NCBI RefSeq assembly: GCF_006439335.1
Contig: NZ_SAWY01000019.1
Span: 172,411 to 236,410, forward strand
Direction of reading: 5' to 3'
DNA length: 64,000 bases
DNA from: Litorilituus lipolyticus
GTDB taxonomy: Bacteria; Pseudomonadota; Gammaproteobacteria; Enterobacterales; Alteromonadaceae
The notes under the pieces are model-generated. The model was not told where the DNA came from. It saw only the letters and a list, made by a program, of their open reading frames with translations, and did no database searches. Position 1 is the first letter of the stretch, and each line of letters starts with the position of its first letter. Positions 9,631 through 19,430 of the stretch are shown here, piece by piece. A program made the position numbers and the translations under genes.

Positions 9631-9641
9631 TAGGTAAGCCA

Positions 9642-10415
9642 TTGCTAACCCAACCAGCAAATGTACTTGTGACAAGACCTGAGCCAAAAGCTCAGGTTTT
9701 AGTTTCTTATCTACAACAACAAAGTATCACGGCCAGTAGCCAACCTTTGTTTGATTACCAAAACTTTACTGACAGTCAAACAGTAAGCCATGCATTAAAT
9801 ACCAGCGACTCCATTATATTTGTTAGTGTTGCCGCGGTTGAGTTTGCTCATCGTAACTTTCCTTTAGTACAAGCTGCTAAACAATCCTTTTTTGCTGTTG
9901 GCAAAGCAACACAACAAGCTCTACTTAAGCTTGGCATCAATCGGGTTAAATCACCTAGCATTGAAAATAGTGAAGGCTTATTAGCCCTTGATGAGCTACT
10001 TAAGGTAAAAGACAAAAGAATCACGATATTTCGCGGTGATGGTGGTCGAGAACATTTAGCGCAAACACTTACCAAGCGTGGTGCAAGGGTAAACTATGTT
10101 GAAAGTTATCAACGTGTATGGCGAACATTCCCAAAAAGTATTGCAAAACAATGGCAAGCACAGCAAATTAATTGTATTGTCGTTACCAGTAACGCTATAT
10201 TAACTAAGCTAGTAGACATTATTGACGCACTCTACAATGCCAATGAAGCGACAAATGATGATGCCTGCTCCCATGAGTACTGGCGAAAAAAATGTATTTG
10301 GCTCGTTGCTAGCCAAAGAATTGCTGATAATGCCCTATCATTAGGGTTACAACACGTCATCAATATGAATGGCGCTAGTGATAGCATAATTAGCCAACAA
10401 ATAAAGCAACTTTAA
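9642..10415 (+). CDS. hemD: Uroporphyrinogen-III synthase
   Basis: HemD closes and inverts ring D of hydroxymethylbilane to give uroporphyrinogen III. The 257-residue, weakly conserved protein shows the family features NVLVTRPEPKAQ at the N terminus, FVSVAAVEFA, FAVGKATQQAL and IFRGDGGREHLAQTL. The start is TTG, with AGGTAAG about 7 bp upstream. It lies between hemC and hemX. Confidence 0.95.
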   Translation: MLTQPANVLVTRPEPKAQVLVSYLQQQSITASSQPLFDYQNFTDSQTVSHALNTSDSIIFVSVAAVEFAHRNFPLVQAAKQSFFAVGKATQQALLKLGINRVKSPSIENSEGLLALDELLKVKDKRITIFRGDGGREHLAQTLTKRGARVNYVESYQRVWRTFPKSIAKQWQAQQINCIVVTSNAILTKLVDIIDALYNANEATNDDACSHEYWRKKCIWLVASQRIADNALSLGLQHVINMNGASDSIISQQIKQL

Positions 10416-10439
10416 TTTTGCCATAATTGGAACAGAGCA

Positions 10440-11894
10440 ATGTCGAAAAAGAAGATACCTCAGAGCAAAACTAATATGACTAAGAAAGACACCACAAATA
10501 CTGATGCTGAGCATTCATCAACCGATACCGCATCACCTGTACCTGACAATAGCAATTCATTAGCCGCCAGTATTGAAACCAATAAGATGACCTCTGAAAA
10601 AGACGCAAACAAAACTCATGATACTCAAACAGAAGATGACAAACTAGCATCGTTAGAAAAAGAGCTCAGTGATGTTAAAAAACCTGAACCTGCAAACAAT
10701 AAGGCAACGAGTAAGAATAAAACGAAAACGAATAGCAAAAGCAAAGTAAATAGTGAAATAAAAAACACTGCGGTTAATACCACAACGGCGAAGGCGAAAG
10801 GCAGTAATACGCTTTCAGCTATCGCATTAGTTATAGCTTGCTTAAGTATTGCAGCAAGTGCTGGTCATTACTTTTGGCAGCAACAGCAATCTACACAAAC
10901 ATTGAGTGACTTTAAAGCACAAAACGACTCAGTTATTGCAACAAGTGAACATAAAATAAAACAAGCCGTTACCACCCAATTAAAGCAAGCATTATTACAG
11001 CAGCAACAAGCATTTTCTGCTGAATTACAGCAAAAAACCGCACAAGCAGATAAAGCTAGCCAGCAAGAAATAGCTAAATTAACCCAAGAAATTAACCAAC
11101 TAGAAACTCGTTTAGCCAACCGCCAACCAAGTGATTGGTTAATACATGAAGCAGAATACTTAATTCGCATTGCTGCTCGCACTATGTGGCTTGAGAAAGA
11201 CACTAAAGCAGCCGTTGGCCTGCTTAATGATGCCGACAAACGTTTAAACGAATTAGATAATCCCGCATTTTTACCCGTTCGCGAGTTAATCCACCAAGAT
11301 ATTAAACGCCTTGAATTAATGCCAACATTGCAAACGCAAGAAGCGGTACTGTCACTCATGGCACTTAATAAGCAAAGTAGTGACTTACCCTTAGCGGGTG
11401 TTGATTTGGGTGAATCACTTACCCAAGAGCAGAACTTTGAATTGAGTGATGACATTAATGACTGGCAAGAAAACCTGAAAAAAACCTATCAAAAGTTCTT
11501 GAGTGACTTTATTACCGTCCGTCGTAGAACCGGTATGGTTGAGCCATTAATGGCACCAGAACAGCAGCAACACTTAAAGCAAAATCTTAGCTTAAAAGTT
11601 CAGCTAGCACTTTGGGCTGCAAGTCAGAAAAAAACAGAGATTTATCAACAAACCTTGTCAGATATTCAACTGTGGTTGAATGAATTTTTCGACATGCAAG
11701 CGCCTATCAATCAGAAATTTAGTGAAGCATTAACTCAGTTAAAAACTCACACTATTCATTATGATTACCCAAATAATTTGGCATCGTTATCAGCATTAAC
11801 CATACTGATTAATGAACAAAATAGTTCTACATTACCCGCAGTTAAACAAGAAGAAGCAACACCAGTCATTGAGGCAAGTGGAGATGAGTTATGA
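10440..11894 (+). CDS. hemX: HemX, membrane-anchored protein of the heme operon
   Basis: This 484-residue protein has a long low-complexity Lys/Thr/Ser/Asn cytoplasmic N terminus (about 1-120), one membrane helix (near 122-142), then a periplasmic coiled coil and an alpha-helical domain (DWLIHEAEYLIRIAARTMWLEKD). HemX was once labelled a uroporphyrinogen-III methyltransferase, but no methyltransferase motif is visible. The hemY ATG overlaps its stop (ATGA). Confidence 0.92.
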   Translation: MSKKKIPQSKTNMTKKDTTNTDAEHSSTDTASPVPDNSNSLAASIETNKMTSEKDANKTHDTQTEDDKLASLEKELSDVKKPEPANNKATSKNKTKTNSKSKVNSEIKNTAVNTTTAKAKGSNTLSAIALVIACLSIAASAGHYFWQQQQSTQTLSDFKAQNDSVIATSEHKIKQAVTTQLKQALLQQQQAFSAELQQKTAQADKASQQEIAKLTQEINQLETRLANRQPSDWLIHEAEYLIRIAARTMWLEKDTKAAVGLLNDADKRLNELDNPAFLPVRELIHQDIKRLELMPTLQTQEAVLSLMALNKQSSDLPLAGVDLGESLTQEQNFELSDDINDWQENLKKTYQKFLSDFITVRRRTGMVEPLMAPEQQQHLKQNLSLKVQLALWAASQKKTEIYQQTLSDIQLWLNEFFDMQAPINQKFSEALTQLKTHTIHYDYPNNLASLSALTILINEQNSSTLPAVKQEEATPVIEASGDEL

Positions 11895-13090
11895 TTAGAC
11901 TCATCTTAATTGCAATTGCTTTTTTTGCCGTACTTGCTTTTAGCCCAATGCTTATTGGTGAAAAAGGCTATATCTTAATCGCCATAGGTGAGACAACGAT
12001 TGAGTCTACGGTTTTATCAGCGATCATCATGTTGATAATCGCCTTTATCGTTTGCTTTGTTGCATTTAAAGTGATTAAAGGCGGCTTTAAATTTAGTTTT
12101 GCTGCATGGAATACCGTGGTGTTTGCCAGCCAGCGACGCGGCATTGCTAACTTTAACAAAGCTCTAGCTGCGTATATGCTTGAAGATTATAGCCAAGCCG
12201 AGCAGTTGTTTGCTAAAAGTGCCATCCCCTCTAAACGCAAACAAAGCGCCTATTTAATGGCGGCATCAGCGTCAGCTAAATTAGCCCTTGATGATAACAC
12301 CAATCACTATCTTGCCTTACTTGAACAAGAAACCAGTAAAGAAAAAGAACTAAACCTTGAAAGTGTCATCATTAAAGTTAAATTATTAATGAATCAGGAT
12401 AATGAAGCCTCATATGCTAAAGCGCGCGAAATTATCGATGAGCACCATAAGCAAATTGGTCATGATGCTAGGTTATTATCACTAGAAATTGACTTGTGCC
12501 TGATTGAACACCGTTATCAAACAGCCATTGATTACTTACCCGCTGCCCGTAAAGAAAAAGCCTTGAGTGAGCAAACGATCATAGCTTGGGAGAATAGCGC
12601 TTTTTATGGCACCTTTAATCAAATTATCCAGCAAAAAGATAAGGATAGCTTACATGGCTATTGGCAGAGTATCGCACGTAAACTTAAGCACCGTGAAAAT
12701 ATCTTATTAGCCTACTGCACGGTACTTGCTGAACAAGATATTACCGAACCATTAAACAAACTATTAGTGCCGTTAATTAAGAAATCACCAAGTGAGCAAT
12801 TTTTAAAGAGCATTCGCTCGTTACCTATCAAGCAAGCTGATGAACTCATAAGCATTGTACAAAAGCACCTTCATAACAATATGCAAAGTGCGAAATGGTT
12901 AAGCTGCTTAGGCCACCTTGCGGTGAATGCAGCACAATGGTCAATGGCTGAAAAAGCATTTGGCAGCTTGATAAAACTAGAAGGCGAACAATATGATCGC
13001 CAAGATTTAGTCGCATTAGCCATTGCTCTCACAAACGATAAGCGTACTGAAGATGCGAATAGGATCTGGCTTAAGGTCCATCAACTATAA
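11891..13090 (+). CDS. hemY: HemY, TPR membrane protein of the heme operon
   Basis: The 399-residue inner membrane protein has two N-terminal membrane helices (residues about 2-20 and 36-60) followed by TPR-like helical pairs such as KALAAYMLEDYSQAEQLFAKSA. It is the gammaproteobacterial HemY, not the Bacillus protoporphyrinogen oxidase of the same name. Its part in heme synthesis is not settled. It overlaps hemX by four bases. Confidence 0.93.
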   Translation: MIRLILIAIAFFAVLAFSPMLIGEKGYILIAIGETTIESTVLSAIIMLIIAFIVCFVAFKVIKGGFKFSFAAWNTVVFASQRRGIANFNKALAAYMLEDYSQAEQLFAKSAIPSKRKQSAYLMAASASAKLALDDNTNHYLALLEQETSKEKELNLESVIIKVKLLMNQDNEASYAKAREIIDEHHKQIGHDARLLSLEIDLCLIEHRYQTAIDYLPAARKEKALSEQTIIAWENSAFYGTFNQIIQQKDKDSLHGYWQSIARKLKHRENILLAYCTVLAEQDITEPLNKLLVPLIKKSPSEQFLKSIRSLPIKQADELISIVQKHLHNNMQSAKWLSCLGHLAVNAAQWSMAEKAFGSLIKLEGEQYDRQDLVALAIALTNDKRTEDANRIWLKVHQL

Positions 13091-13111
13091 AGCAATATGC
13101 CCCGTTAAAAT

Positions 13112-13156
13112 AAAATAGTACTTAGGAAGAAATAATTCGTTACTAAGTATTATTTT
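13112..13156 (+). terminator. AT-rich hairpin after hemY
   Basis: AAAATAGTACTTAG (13112-13125) pairs with CTAAGTATTATTTT (13143-13156) with one wobble pair. The stem is long but AT-rich with no clean T-run after it, so it may be a weak terminator or a 3'-end stabilising hairpin for the hem operon. Confidence 0.5.
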
Positions 13157-13217
13157 ACATTCTGTTAACACTGGCTATAGTATACAATTACTATTTTATC
13201 ATGTCAGGAGAACAGCC

Positions 13218-16112
13218 TTGAAATACTGGAACATTTCACTCTTGGTTGTGCTGCTCACTGCTTGCCAGCAGAGCAATACCATTAGCCAACAAAATACATC
13301 AATCAATAACATTGCAACCTCCCCCCTTGAGCAAACCACCATTGTAAAAAGCAATAAAGATAGTCGTCAGTACAAGGCTATTGTGCTAGAAAATGAGCTT
13401 GAAGTTATGCTGGTATCAGATCCCTCTATAGAGAAGTCGGCTGCTGCATTGAGTGTTGCTGTCGGTTCATTGCAAGAGCCTGAAGAGTTTGGTGGCTTAG
13501 CGCATTATTTAGAACATATGCTATTTCTAGGCACAAAAACCTACCCTGATGTTAACGAATATAACGAGTTTATCAGTCGCAATGGCGGTAGTGAAAATGC
13601 TTATACGGAATTAGATCACACCAACTATATGGTGTCAGTGAATAATGATGCTTATGATGAAGCACTAAAGCGCTTTAGCCGCTTTTTCTATGAGTCATTG
13701 TTAGATGAGAAATATGCCGATAAAGAGCGTAATGCTGTACATTCAGAGTGGAGTCAAAAAGGGCCAAATGACTGGGTTATTATGGGTCAGCTTGACGGTT
13801 ACACTCTTAACCCAGATCACCCTATATCACAGTTTAACTGGGGTAATTTAGAGTCACTATCTGACAAAGAAAATCAAAAGCTGCAAGATTTACTGGTTGC
13901 TTTTTATGACAAATATTACTCAGCAAACTTAATGAAAGCAGTCATGATCAGCCATTTACCTTTAGCTGACATGCAGAAATTAGCGAAAGAGCATTTTGGC
14001 AAGATTACCAATAAAAACACGCCAAAACCCATAATAAATACCCCTGTTGCTAATGAAGAACATTTACAAAAACTCGTTCATTACGTGCCACAAACTGATA
14101 TGAAACAGTTACAGGTAAAATTTGTTATCGACGATAATTCTGAGCAATTTGCAGTAAAACCTAATTTCTACTTACGTTATTTGTTAGGTAATGAAATGCC
14201 TGGCACATTAGCATCAACTCTTCGAGAATTAGGCTATACCGAAAATTTATGGGCTAGTAGCAATGCTAGTGAGTATGGCAACGCGGGTAGCTTCACTATA
14301 TATGCGATGTTAACAGAAACAGGGCTGAAAAATCGTGATGCCGTTGTTGGAGCTATCTTTGATTATCTTGCGTTAATTAAAGAAAAAGGCATTGATGCTA
14401 AATACTTTAAAGAGATTAAGCAGTCGTTAAGCAACTCTTTTCAGTTTAAAGAAAAAATTGATGACTACTCTTATGCCATGCAAATTGCTGCTAACCTGCA
14501 AGATACTCCGGCTAGTTATGTCTTAAGTAGCAACTACGAATACCAACGCTTTAATAGCGCTGCGATTAATGCAGTACTCGAGCAGCTTACCCTTGAAAAT
14601 GCACGTGTTTTCTATATAGATAAAGCCCAACCAACTAATACAGAAATGGATTTTTTTGTTGGCAAATATCAAGTTGAACCTATTAGCAAAGAATTACGCC
14701 AGCAATGGCAAAAAGCTAGTGTAGAAATTAGCTTATCTCTACCGACACCGAATACCTTAATGCCTGAGAATTTCGATATTGTTACAGCGCAACATACTGA
14801 AAAACCAAAAACATTAATCAATGAAACAGGGTTAAACGTTTACCTTGCCCATTCTAAACACTTTACCCAACCTAAAGGCAGTTTTTCAGCAAACTTTAAT
14901 AGTGGCTTTGACAAAGAGTCTGCACGTAATCATGTGCTAGCCGCGCTACTTTCAGATGGCTTACGTATGAATTTAACCACATTAAGCTCTGAAGCCTCGG
15001 CTGCAGGTATGCGCCTAAACGTAGGTAGTTATAATGGCTTGTATTTAACGGCAAGTGGTTTTACGAATAAGCAGCAACAACTATTATCTAACGCCTATCA
15101 AAGCATTTTAGATTATCAAGTCAGTACCGCTCAATTAGATAATTTAAAAGCTTCATTTGTTTCTGGCATTGAAAGCAAACAAAAACATATGCTTTTAAAT
15201 CAGCTTTTCCCTCAGTTTAATAAGATTGTTAACTTAGATGAATTTTCAGATGAGTCATTATTAGCTGAAGTTGCTAGCATTACGCCAGCAGAGTTACATG
15301 CCTTTAGAGATCAATTACTCAATAAAGCGAAGTTAAATATTTTTGCCTTTGGTAATTACAGTGAACAACAAGTAGTAAAAACGGCTAAATATTTGGAGAG
15401 TTTATTACCTAAATCTCGACAAGTTTTAGAGATTTATTTCACCAAAACATTCAAACCTCAAACGGGTAAAACTTTTAATTGGCAACAAGATGTCGATATG
15501 AATGATATTGCGGTGGGTGATTTCTATATGGCACCTTTTGATATTAATCAATATGCCGCTGCCAAAGTGCTACAAAAGGTTTTAAAGCCTGCGTTATTTA
15601 ATCAAATACGTACTGAAGAGCAACTTGCCTACTCTGTTGGTTTCTTCAGCCAAGCTTTACGCGAGCAAATATTGCTTGGGTTTTATATCCAGTCACCAGC
15701 GAAAGGACCTGCTGCCGTTATTGAACGTATCGCAGCATTTCGCGACTCGTTCACAGCTGAGTTAGCTGAACTGACTGCAGAAGAGTTTAATACTATACGT
15801 AAAAGTGTTTTAATCTCTTTAACTCAACCACCTAAAAACTTAGCAGAAGAATCATCTGCCTTTATCAGTGACTGGCGTAAAAACAAACTTAGTTTTGACA
15901 GTAAAGCCAAGCTGATTAAAGCGATTGAGGCGCTAGAGTTGACCGACATTAAAGATTTATATAAGCAGCTAAATCAAACCGAAGCTTTTGGTCGAGTGAT
16001 GGTACAAATGCGCGGCAAAAACTTTAAAGAGCAACCTTTTGTTGAAACAAATAATGCTAAGCAAATAACTGATGTAAATGACTTTCATCAGTCTGTATCA
16101 CAATCGCATTGA
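13218..16112 (+). CDS. M16 zinc metalloprotease lipoprotein, protease III/insulysin-like
   Basis: At 964 residues this matches pitrilysin/insulin-degrading enzyme length. The inverted zinc motif HYLEH (His96, Glu99, His100) and the downstream glutamate in SENAYTELDHTNY are intact, and the second inactive M16 half follows (RTEEQLAYSVGF near the end). The N terminus ends in LLTAC, a lipobox, so the enzyme is probably tethered in the periplasm, degrading peptides. The start is TTG with AGGAG 7 bp upstream. A terminator follows. Confidence 0.92.
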   Translation: MKYWNISLLVVLLTACQQSNTISQQNTSINNIATSPLEQTTIVKSNKDSRQYKAIVLENELEVMLVSDPSIEKSAAALSVAVGSLQEPEEFGGLAHYLEHMLFLGTKTYPDVNEYNEFISRNGGSENAYTELDHTNYMVSVNNDAYDEALKRFSRFFYESLLDEKYADKERNAVHSEWSQKGPNDWVIMGQLDGYTLNPDHPISQFNWGNLESLSDKENQKLQDLLVAFYDKYYSANLMKAVMISHLPLADMQKLAKEHFGKITNKNTPKPIINTPVANEEHLQKLVHYVPQTDMKQLQVKFVIDDNSEQFAVKPNFYLRYLLGNEMPGTLASTLRELGYTENLWASSNASEYGNAGSFTIYAMLTETGLKNRDAVVGAIFDYLALIKEKGIDAKYFKEIKQSLSNSFQFKEKIDDYSYAMQIAANLQDTPASYVLSSNYEYQRFNSAAINAVLEQLTLENARVFYIDKAQPTNTEMDFFVGKYQVEPISKELRQQWQKASVEISLSLPTPNTLMPENFDIVTAQHTEKPKTLINETGLNVYLAHSKHFTQPKGSFSANFNSGFDKESARNHVLAALLSDGLRMNLTTLSSEASAAGMRLNVGSYNGLYLTASGFTNKQQQLLSNAYQSILDYQVSTAQLDNLKASFVSGIESKQKHMLLNQLFPQFNKIVNLDEFSDESLLAEVASITPAELHAFRDQLLNKAKLNIFAFGNYSEQQVVKTAKYLESLLPKSRQVLEIYFTKTFKPQTGKTFNWQQDVDMNDIAVGDFYMAPFDINQYAAAKVLQKVLKPALFNQIRTEEQLAYSVGFFSQALREQILLGFYIQSPAKGPAAVIERIAAFRDSFTAELAELTAEEFNTIRKSVLISLTQPPKNLAEESSAFISDWRKNKLSFDSKAKLIKAIEALELTDIKDLYKQLNQTEAFGRVMVQMRGKNFKEQPFVETNNAKQITDVNDFHQSVSQSH

Positions 16113-16131
16113 GAAAATAGAATAGACTACA

Positions 16132-16157
16132 TGGCCAGTTTATCTGGCCATTTTTAT
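16132..16157 (+). terminator. Intrinsic terminator of the M16 protease gene
   Basis: TGGCCAG and CTGGCCA form a perfect 7-bp stem with a 5-base loop, followed by TTTTTATTT. It shows that the open frame beginning at 16131 is not the real start of the next gene. Confidence 0.88.
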
Positions 16158-16172
16158 TTCACAGGCAATAAC

Positions 16173-16940
16173 ATGAAACCTAATATCTATATAATTACCG
16201 GAGCAGGCAGCGGCATAGGTGCAGCGATCAGTTTGCAGTTGGCAACTAAGCACAGTGTACTTATCTTGCATACCAAGCAAAATAAGGCTGGTTTAGCAGA
16301 GGTTGCCAAGGCATGTGAAAACAAAGGCGCAACTGTACATTGTCATTTTGGTGACCTTGCTAATGAGCAAACGATACAAGCGATTAAAACAACTTTATCT
16401 AATCTTACCAGCCACCTTAGCGGCCTGATTTGTAATGCAGGCTTTCCTGTTTGGCGAAACTTTGATGAGTTAGATGAACAGGGCCTGTTGCATTCATATC
16501 AAGTAATAGTGCAAGCAAGCTTTAATTTATTAACTCAAACTACACCTTGGTTACTCAAAACAAAAGATATCACAGGACAAGCAGGTAAAGTTGTCGCGGT
16601 TAGCTCTTTTTTAGCACATAAATTTATTGTAGGAAGCAGTATTGTACCCGCTTGTTCAGTGGCCAAAGCAGCCCTTGAATCCCTAATAAAATCCTATGCT
16701 GGGCAATATGCTAGCCAAGGTATTACCGCTAATATTATTGTACCGGGTTATATTAAGAAAAATTCACCTGACCACCAGCCATTATCTGAGCAATCTATAC
16801 AGAATATTTTAAACAGAATTCCTGCTTCACGTTTAGGTCAGCCTGATGAAGTCGCAGATTTATGCCATTTTTTATTAAGCGATAAAGCGCAATATATTAC
16901 TGGGCAACTTATTCATATTGATGGCGGCTTACTACTATAA
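16173..16940 (+). CDS. SDR-family oxidoreductase-like protein, catalytic Tyr position is Cys
   Basis: This 255-residue Rossmann protein has the cofactor motif TGAGSGIG, the LICNAG motif and the C-terminal YITGQLIHIDGG of classical short-chain dehydrogenases. The expected YxxxK reads CSVAK (Cys161, Lys165), so the usual catalytic tyrosine is missing. The preceding serine region is VAVSSFLAHKF. Enzyme activity is uncertain; the change may be a subfamily trait. The start is placed at ATG 16173, because the frame upstream runs through the protease terminator. Confidence 0.85.
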   Translation: MKPNIYIITGAGSGIGAAISLQLATKHSVLILHTKQNKAGLAEVAKACENKGATVHCHFGDLANEQTIQAIKTTLSNLTSHLSGLICNAGFPVWRNFDELDEQGLLHSYQVIVQASFNLLTQTTPWLLKTKDITGQAGKVVAVSSFLAHKFIVGSSIVPACSVAKAALESLIKSYAGQYASQGITANIIVPGYIKKNSPDHQPLSEQSIQNILNRIPASRLGQPDEVADLCHFLLSDKAQYITGQLIHIDGGLLL

Positions 16941-17046
16941 CCTCAACTCGAGATAAGAAATTAGCTAGCTATTTGAAGTGTATGTAAATTTAGATTTATC
17001 ATCATTCTAGCTTGGCGGTAAAGTAAGAAAACTCAACTTGCTCATC

Positions 17047-17080
17047 AAAAAAAGCCGCTAGTGTTTACTAGCGGCTTTTC
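17047..17080. terminator. Bidirectional terminator between SDR gene and fre
   Basis: AAAAGCCGCTAGT pairs with ACTAGCGGCTTTT around a short loop. The A-run and T-run on either side suit both converging genes. Confidence 0.88.
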
Positions 17081-17114
17081 ATGTTATGAACCCATTAAAT
17101 AAGCTGAGCTTGGC

Positions 17115-17822
17115 TTAAATAAATGCGAAAGCATCAGCATACATATGCTCTAATAATGCGCCATGTTCAACAAAATCACTTCTTACTGCACCAACCATTT
17201 CAAAACGACCAGCAAGATAAATATCATAAGGTTCTAGGCTAATAATGTCATGCATGACCGCTTGGTGAACTAAGCCTGTTTTTCCTTGCCAATCAGCCGT
17301 AGGGTTTTCTACAACCGGAATAAAATTAGCATGGGGTAGCGACGCAATAATCTCGGCTGTTTCTTCAAGCTCATAACAAGCACTTGCCTCTCTTACTCCC
17401 CAATAGACCATGATATGACGTTCAGATTTTTGCTCTGCAAGGTACTCGAACATTGACTTAATGTAAGAGAAGCCCGTACCACCAGCTAATAATAACAGCG
17501 GTCGTTCACTACCTTCTCTCAACTGAGCTTGGCCTAGTGGCATTTCTATCGTTACTGGCTCTCCGCTTTCTTGGCAAGCTTTGATACGATCTATCACTTG
17601 CATCGGATAACTGTCAGCAACAAAAGCACCAATTTGTAGTTCAATTAACTCACTATTGGGTGAACTTGCAATAGAAAATGGTCGCTTATCCTCGTCACTC
17701 ATAACAAAGTTTAAGTATTGGCCTGGGGCAAATGACACTTGCTCGCTCGGCTTTAATAAAACCTTATAAACGTGCTGCGTTAACGATGTTAACGATTGTA
17801 TCTGACAACTAACTGTCTTCAT
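17115..17822 (-). CDS. fre: NAD(P)H-flavin reductase Fre
   Basis: The 235-residue protein matches Fre/LuxG (E. coli 233). It reduces free flavins with NAD(P)H. Flavin-binding RPFSIASSPN (near residue 47) and the nucleotide-binding LLLLAGGTGFSYIKS are visible, along with the C-terminal DIYLAGRFEMV. It begins 4 bp after ubiD ends, an arrangement also known in E. coli, and may supply reduced flavin for making the prenylated FMN that UbiD needs (inference). Confidence 0.93.
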   Translation of the reverse strand: MKTVSCQIQSLTSLTQHVYKVLLKPSEQVSFAPGQYLNFVMSDEDKRPFSIASSPNSELIELQIGAFVADSYPMQVIDRIKACQESGEPVTIEMPLGQAQLREGSERPLLLLAGGTGFSYIKSMFEYLAEQKSERHIMVYWGVREASACYELEETAEIIASLPHANFIPVVENPTADWQGKTGLVHQAVMHDIISLEPYDIYLAGRFEMVGAVRSDFVEHGALLEHMYADAFAFI

Positions 17823-17826
17823 TCAA

Positions 17827-19329
17827 TTAACCTTCATCTTTTGTTGGTGACAGAATATCAAGATCATTCCAAATATCATCAACATATTGTTTAACTTCTG
17901 GGGTCATTTCTATCGGAACCCCCCACTCTCTATCCGTTTCACCCGGCCATTTATTAGTAGCATCTAAACCCATTTTAGAACCTAATCCCGACACTGGCGA
18001 GGCAAAGTCTAAATAATCAATGGGAGTATTATCAATTAATACCGTATCTCGTGTTGGGTCCATTCGGGTAGTCATTGCCCAAATAACGTCATTCCAATCA
18101 CGGGCATTTACATCGTCATCACAGACAATAACAAACTTGGTATACATGAATTGTCGTAAGAATGACCACACCCCCATCATGACTCTTTTTGCATGACCAG
18201 CATATTGCTTTTTAATGGTAACTACCGCTAAGCGGTAAGAACAACCTTCTGGAGGCAAATAAAAGTCTTGGATCTCTGGAAACTGCTTTTGCAAAATAGG
18301 AATAAATACTTCATTTAAAGCAACGCCTAATATTGCAGGTTCATCAGGTGGACGGCCAGTATATGTGCTATGATAGATCGCTTCCTTTCGCATAGTCACA
18401 TGAGTCACGGTAAATACAGGGAAATCATCAACTTCATTGTAATACCCAGTATGATCACCATAAGGTCCTTCTGGCGCCAACTCATCTGGTGCTAAATAAC
18501 CTTCTAGAATAATTTCTGCTGTTGCAGGTACTTCAAGATCGTTACTTACTGATTTACAAACTTCTGTTTTCGCGCCACGAAGTAAACCAGCAAAGGCATA
18601 CTCAGATAAGGTATCAGGTACAGGTGTTACCGCGCCCAAAATGGTAGCTGGATCAGCACCTAGGGCGACAGATACCGGGTAATTTTCCCCTGGATTATTC
18701 TTTTTAAACTCTTGGAAATCTAAAGCACCACCGCGATGTGATAACCATCGCATGATAACTTTATTTTTAGCTAATACTTGCTGACGGTAAATACCAAGAT
18801 TTTGTCTTTCTTTAAATGGCCCTTTGGTAATGGTTAAACCCCAAGTAATTAGAGGTGCAACATCGCCAGGCCAACAACTTTGAATAGGAAGTTTAGTTAA
18901 ATCAACGTCATCACCTGAAAGTACAATTTCTTGACATGGTGCTTTTTTTACCCTTTTAACCGGCATATTAAGTACTTGCTTAAATATCGGTAATTTATCA
19001 AGTGCATCACGAAAACCTTTCGGTGGTTCAGGCTCTTTTAACGTTGCCAAAAGTTTACCAACTTCTCTTAAAGCGCTAATTTCTGTTTGACCCATACCCA
19101 AGGCGACCCGTTCTGGTGTGCCGAAAAGGTTAGTCAGTACAGGCATATCAAAAGGATTGCCATGCTCATCAACAGCATTTTCAAACAATAAGGCAGGACC
19201 TTTAGCTCTAAGGGTACGATCGCTAATCTCAGTCATCGCTAAATGCGTAGAAATAGGCTGCTTAATACGCTTAAGCTGACCCTGCGCTTCTAATTGCTGT
19301 ATAAAATCTCTTAAATCTTTGTATTTCAT
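17827..19329 (-). CDS. ubiD: 3-octaprenyl-4-hydroxybenzoate decarboxylase UbiD
   Basis: UbiD removes the carboxyl group of the polyprenyl-hydroxybenzoate ring in ubiquinone synthesis, using prenylated FMN made by UbiX. The 500-residue length fits the enzyme (E. coli 497). The conserved [13 protein letters not shown] segment with the catalytic Glu region, and the C-terminal [12 protein letters not shown] are visible. A terminator separates it from rho upstream, so it has its own promoter or depends on readthrough. Confidence 0.97.
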   Translation of the reverse strand: MKYKDLRDFIQQLEAQGQLKRIKQPISTHLAMTEISDRTLRAKGPALLFENAVDEHGNPFDMPVLTNLFGTPERVALGMGQTEISALREVGKLLATLKEPEPPKGFRDALDKLPIFKQVLNMPVKRVKKAPCQEIVLSGDDVDLTKLPIQSCWPGDVAPLITWGLTITKGPFKERQNLGIYRQQVLAKNKVIMRWLSHRGGALDFQEFKKNNPGENYPVSVALGADPATILGAVTPVPDTLSEYAFAGLLRGAKTEVCKSVSNDLEVPATAEIILEGYLAPDELAPEGPYGDHTGYYNEVDDFPVFTVTHVTMRKEAIYHSTYTGRPPDEPAILGVALNEVFIPILQKQFPEIQDFYLPPEGCSYRLAVVTIKKQYAGHAKRVMMGVWSFLRQFMYTKFVIVCDDDVNARDWNDVIWAMTTRMDPTRDTVLIDNTPIDYLDFASPVSGLGSKMGLDATNKWPGETDREWGVPIEMTPEVKQYVDDIWNDLDILSPTKDEG

Positions 19330-19384
19330 CGTGTTAAAGACTATTTAATTGAAATTAATATAACGGTTTTTAACCTTTTCCAAA

Positions 19385-19417
19385 CAAAAAAACCAGCCAT
19401 AACGACTGGTTTTTTTC
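19385..19417 (-). terminator. rho terminator
   Basis: ACCAG and CTGGT with a 9-base loop, flanked by an A-run (left) and a T-run (right), 20-45 bp downstream of the rho stop on the minus strand. Confidence 0.8.
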
Positions 19418-19430
19418 TCTATTAGCTTTA

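Noticed and set aside
10868..11455. 195-codon minus-strand open frame inside hemX
   Set aside because: Its Cys/Ser-rich product mirrors the Gln/Ala-rich coiled coil of hemX and has no RBS or known domain.
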